Source: Citreicoccus inhibens (GTDB taxonomy: Bacteria > Myxococcota > Myxococcia > Myxococcales > Myxococcaceae). From it: a stretch of DNA of 64,000 nt. Positions 62,390-64,000 of this stretch are shown in pieces. Within the stretch, counting starts at the first letter, position 1. Every line of letters starts with the position of its first letter. The stretch spans positions 1 through 64,000 of the forward strand of contig NZ_JAHNZT010000024.1 in assembly GCF_019039035.1 (NCBI RefSeq). Reading direction: 5' to 3'. The translations under genes and the position numbers were made by a program. The notes beneath the pieces are model-generated. The model saw nothing but the letters and a program-made list of their open reading frames with translations, was not told the origin of the DNA and did no database searches.

Positions 62390-63034
62390 TCAGGACCCCG
62401 AGGGTGCGGGCCGCAGACCCGACGCGACGAGTCCATCCAGCGCGGCCATGACCGGGTTGTAGTCCACGCTGGTGCGAAACAGGTTCTGGTGCAGCAGGAG
62501 TCCCAGGTAGCTGCCCATCAAGGTGTGCGCCAGATGTTGCGGCTCCATATCGATGCGGAACTCTTGCGTCCGCTGGCCGTAGCGCAGGATGCCGGCGAGC
62601 ACCTCCACGTAGAGGGCGATCTTCTCGCGGATGGCCTCGGCGACGCGGTCGTTGGACTCGGCGGACTCGGCGGCCACCAGGCTGAAGAAGATGCCGTACT
62701 CGCGATGCTGCCCCAGGAAGTGCGTGGTGCGCCGCATGAACGCCAGGAGTTGCTCGCGCGCGGGCAGCTTGCGGTGCTCGGTGAGCAGGTCCACGAACTC
62801 GCGGAGGTAGCGCTCGTGCAAGTCCGCGATGGCGGCGAGGAGCAGGTCCTCTTTCGTGGGGAAGTGCCAGTAGAGCGCGCCCGGCGTCATCCGGATGGCG
62901 CGGGCGAGGTCCGCCATCGTGGTCGCCAGGTAACCGCGTCGCGCGAACAGCGTGATGGCGGCCTCGAGAATCTCAACCCGAGTCCGCGCCGCGCGCTCCT
63001 GCTTGATTTCACGCTTCGCTGGTTCCTTATTCAT
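62390..63034 (-). CDS. TetR family transcriptional regulator
   Basis: 214 residues. A basic N-terminus (EPAKREIKQERAARTRVEIL) leads into the HTH: EAAITLFARRGYLATTMADL, ARAIRMTPGALYWHFPTKED, LLLAAIADLH. The C-terminal domain is helical and ends in a DUF-like TetR_C segment (MEPQHLAHTLMGSYLGLLLH). Targets unknown; it lies 20 bases downstream of the metallophosphoesterase gene on the same strand, so the two may be co-transcribed. Confidence 0.88.
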   Translation of the reverse strand: MNKEPAKREIKQERAARTRVEILEAAITLFARRGYLATTMADLARAIRMTPGALYWHFPTKEDLLLAAIADLHERYLREFVDLLTEHRKLPAREQLLAFMRRTTHFLGQHREYGIFFSLVAAESAESNDRVAEAIREKIALYVEVLAGILRYGQRTQEFRIDMEPQHLAHTLMGSYLGLLLHQNLFRTSVDYNPVMAALDGLVASGLRPAPSGS

Positions 63035-63054
63035 CTACCCATCAAGCCTACACC

Positions 63055-63999
63055 TCAGGCGAGCAGCGTCACCTTCACGATTTCCGGCGGCGCGCCCACG
63101 CGCAGCGGCGGACCCCAGAAGCCCGTGCCTCGGCTGACGTAGAGGTGATTCTCGCCCTGCTGGAAGTGGCCCTGGTCATTGCGCCAGATGGCCGCGACCG
63201 CGAGGGTGAAGGGGAAGAACTGGCCTCCGTGGGTATGCCCGGAGAGTTGCAATCCCATCCCTGCCTGGGCGGCCTCGGACCAGTTGGAGGGCTGATGCGC
63301 CAGGAGGACCGAGGCGCGCGAGAGGTCTCTCCCCGCGGTGGCCGCGCCCAGGTCATAGCCTCGCGCGCCGCCTCGGTTGCGCGCGGACCAGTCATCCACC
63401 CCCACCAGGTCGAACGAGGCCGCCGCGTCACCGATGCGCACGTGGCGGTTGCGCAACGTGCCAATGCCCAGGCCCTCCAGCGCCTGGGTCCAGGCGTCCG
63501 CGTTCCAGTAGTACTCATGGTTGCCGGTGACGAAGTAGGTGCCGGCCCGCGAGCGCAGGTTCGTCAGCGCGGAGACCGCCGGACCCAGGCCCGACACCGT
63601 GCCATCCACCAGGTCGCCCGTGATGGCCACCAGGTCTGGCTTCAACGCGTTGCACCGCGCCACCAGCTCATCCATGAAGCGCCGCTGGATGATGGGGCCC
63701 ACGTGGATGTCGCTCAGGTGGACGAGCGTGAAGCCATCCAGCGCCTTGGGCAGTCCTGGCAGCCGCACCGCCACTTCGCTCACCACGGGCGGATGGAACG
63801 CGCGCCACGCGCCGTAACCCACCACGCCGCTGGTCGCCAGCACCGCGCCGCTCGCTCCGGCTCGGGCGAGGAACAGGCGGCGGGCCTCGTCGACCGGAGC
63901 GGGAGCCGGGGGCGTGGGCGCCGCGGCCGGTGTCTCACGCGCCGCCTTGCGTGCCTGGAGCTTGCGGCCGAGGGCCTTCACTCCGTCCACCGCGCCCAG
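63055..63999 (-). CDS. calcineurin-like metallophosphoesterase, 5' end outside the window
   Basis: The frame is open to the window edge; GTG 63990 is a possible start but family members often carry more N-terminal sequence, so I treat it as partial. An internal RRLFLARAGASGAVLATSG looks like a twin-arginine-type signal or anchor. The metallophosphoesterase motifs are complete: LVHLSDIHVGP (DxH), LVAITGDLVDGT (GDxxD), TYFVTGNHEYYW (GNHE), and LSGHTHGGQFFP (GHxHGG). These enzymes use two metals to cleave phosphoesters; membrane members of this group are related to YkuE/UDP-sugar or phospholipid hydrolases. Substrate not known. Confidence 0.88.
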   Translation of the reverse strand: MGAVDGVKALGRKLQARKAARETPAAAPTPPAPAPVDEARRLFLARAGASGAVLATSGVVGYGAWRAFHPPVVSEVAVRLPGLPKALDGFTLVHLSDIHVGPIIQRRFMDELVARCNALKPDLVAITGDLVDGTVSGLGPAVSALTNLRSRAGTYFVTGNHEYYWNADAWTQALEGLGIGTLRNRHVRIGDAAASFDLVGVDDWSARNRGGARGYDLGAATAGRDLSRASVLLAHQPSNWSEAAQAGMGLQLSGHTHGGQFFPFTLAVAAIWRNDQGHFQQGENHLYVSRGTGFWGPPLRVGAPPEIVKVTLLA

Positions 64000-64000
64000 C

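Noticed and set aside
1-64000. tRNA, rRNA, insertion sequences, prophage genes, cas genes
   Set aside because: I looked for T-loop patterns, transposase DDE or HUH motifs, terminal inverted repeats, phage structural genes and Cas motifs and found none I could support.

Overview
The window is a GC-rich, densely coded bacterial chromosome segment that looks myxobacterial (Myxococcaceae/Archangiaceae type). The evidence is a very strong G/C third-position bias, many lipoproteins, eukaryote-like Ser/Thr kinases with PEGA and FHA partners, Cys-rich 'CDDGN' (DUF4215) and MopE-like repeat proteins, a TonB-domain/receptor fusion and a CHAD protein. Species cannot be named from sequence alone, and no rRNA or tRNA gene was seen.

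Layout. 0-9.5 kb: 3' end of an Ala-rich gene, a trigger-factor-like chaperone without a recognisable ribosome-binding domain, an exported lipoprotein with helix-hairpin-helix-like segments, two small related membrane proteins, a chalcone-isomerase-fold protein, an OmpA-type lipoprotein, and a TonB-dependent receptor with its downstream lipoprotein. 9.5-17.7 kb: Hsp70-like ATPase, RraA, a fusion of a class-C serine hydrolase with a metallo-beta-lactamase lactonase facing a TetR regulator across paired operators, a fibre-like lipoprotein with an S74 autoprotease domain, a LysE exporter facing a WYL regulator. 17.7-26.8 kb: VWA protein, a coupled pyrophosphatase/CHAD pair, zinc-ribbon membrane proteins with a decayed duplicate, SelO-GST-SDR operon, Dps.

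26.8-34.1 kb: a leader and a CRISPR array that I counted by hand as 96 repeats of 37 nt with 95 spacers of 32-38 nt, transcribed rightward, with decay at the far end and a 97th fossil repeat in register. No cas gene is recognisable anywhere in the window, so this array must rely on Cas proteins encoded elsewhere.

34.1-53 kb: two alpha/beta hydrolases, a DUF4442 protein, an S46 dipeptidyl-peptidase, a class III cyclase-like protein, a HAD phosphatase, a chemoreceptor, a host-attachment-type protein, a PEGA protein plus Cys-rich MopE-like lipoprotein operon, a Ser/Thr kinase converging on an FHA protein, a CapA-like/ATP-grasp pair and a polytopic Ser/Thr kinase. 53.1-58 kb: one 1630-residue lipoprotein joining DUF4215 repeats, an amidohydrolase, thrombospondin-3 repeats, beta-sandwich repeats and a lamin-tail domain, closed by a strong terminator.

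58-62.3 kb is the most unusual part: AT-richer, with a multiply frameshifted gene, an orphan exported protein, and a tandemly duplicated convergent gene pair (small membrane protein facing a 489-residue protein). The intact large protein carries an ADP-ribosyltransferase-like 'YRG...SFNTS' segment and a C-terminal eight-cysteine finger closely resembling eukaryotic FYVE fingers; the first copy of it has decayed. The window ends with a TetR regulator and a metallophosphoesterase cut by the edge.
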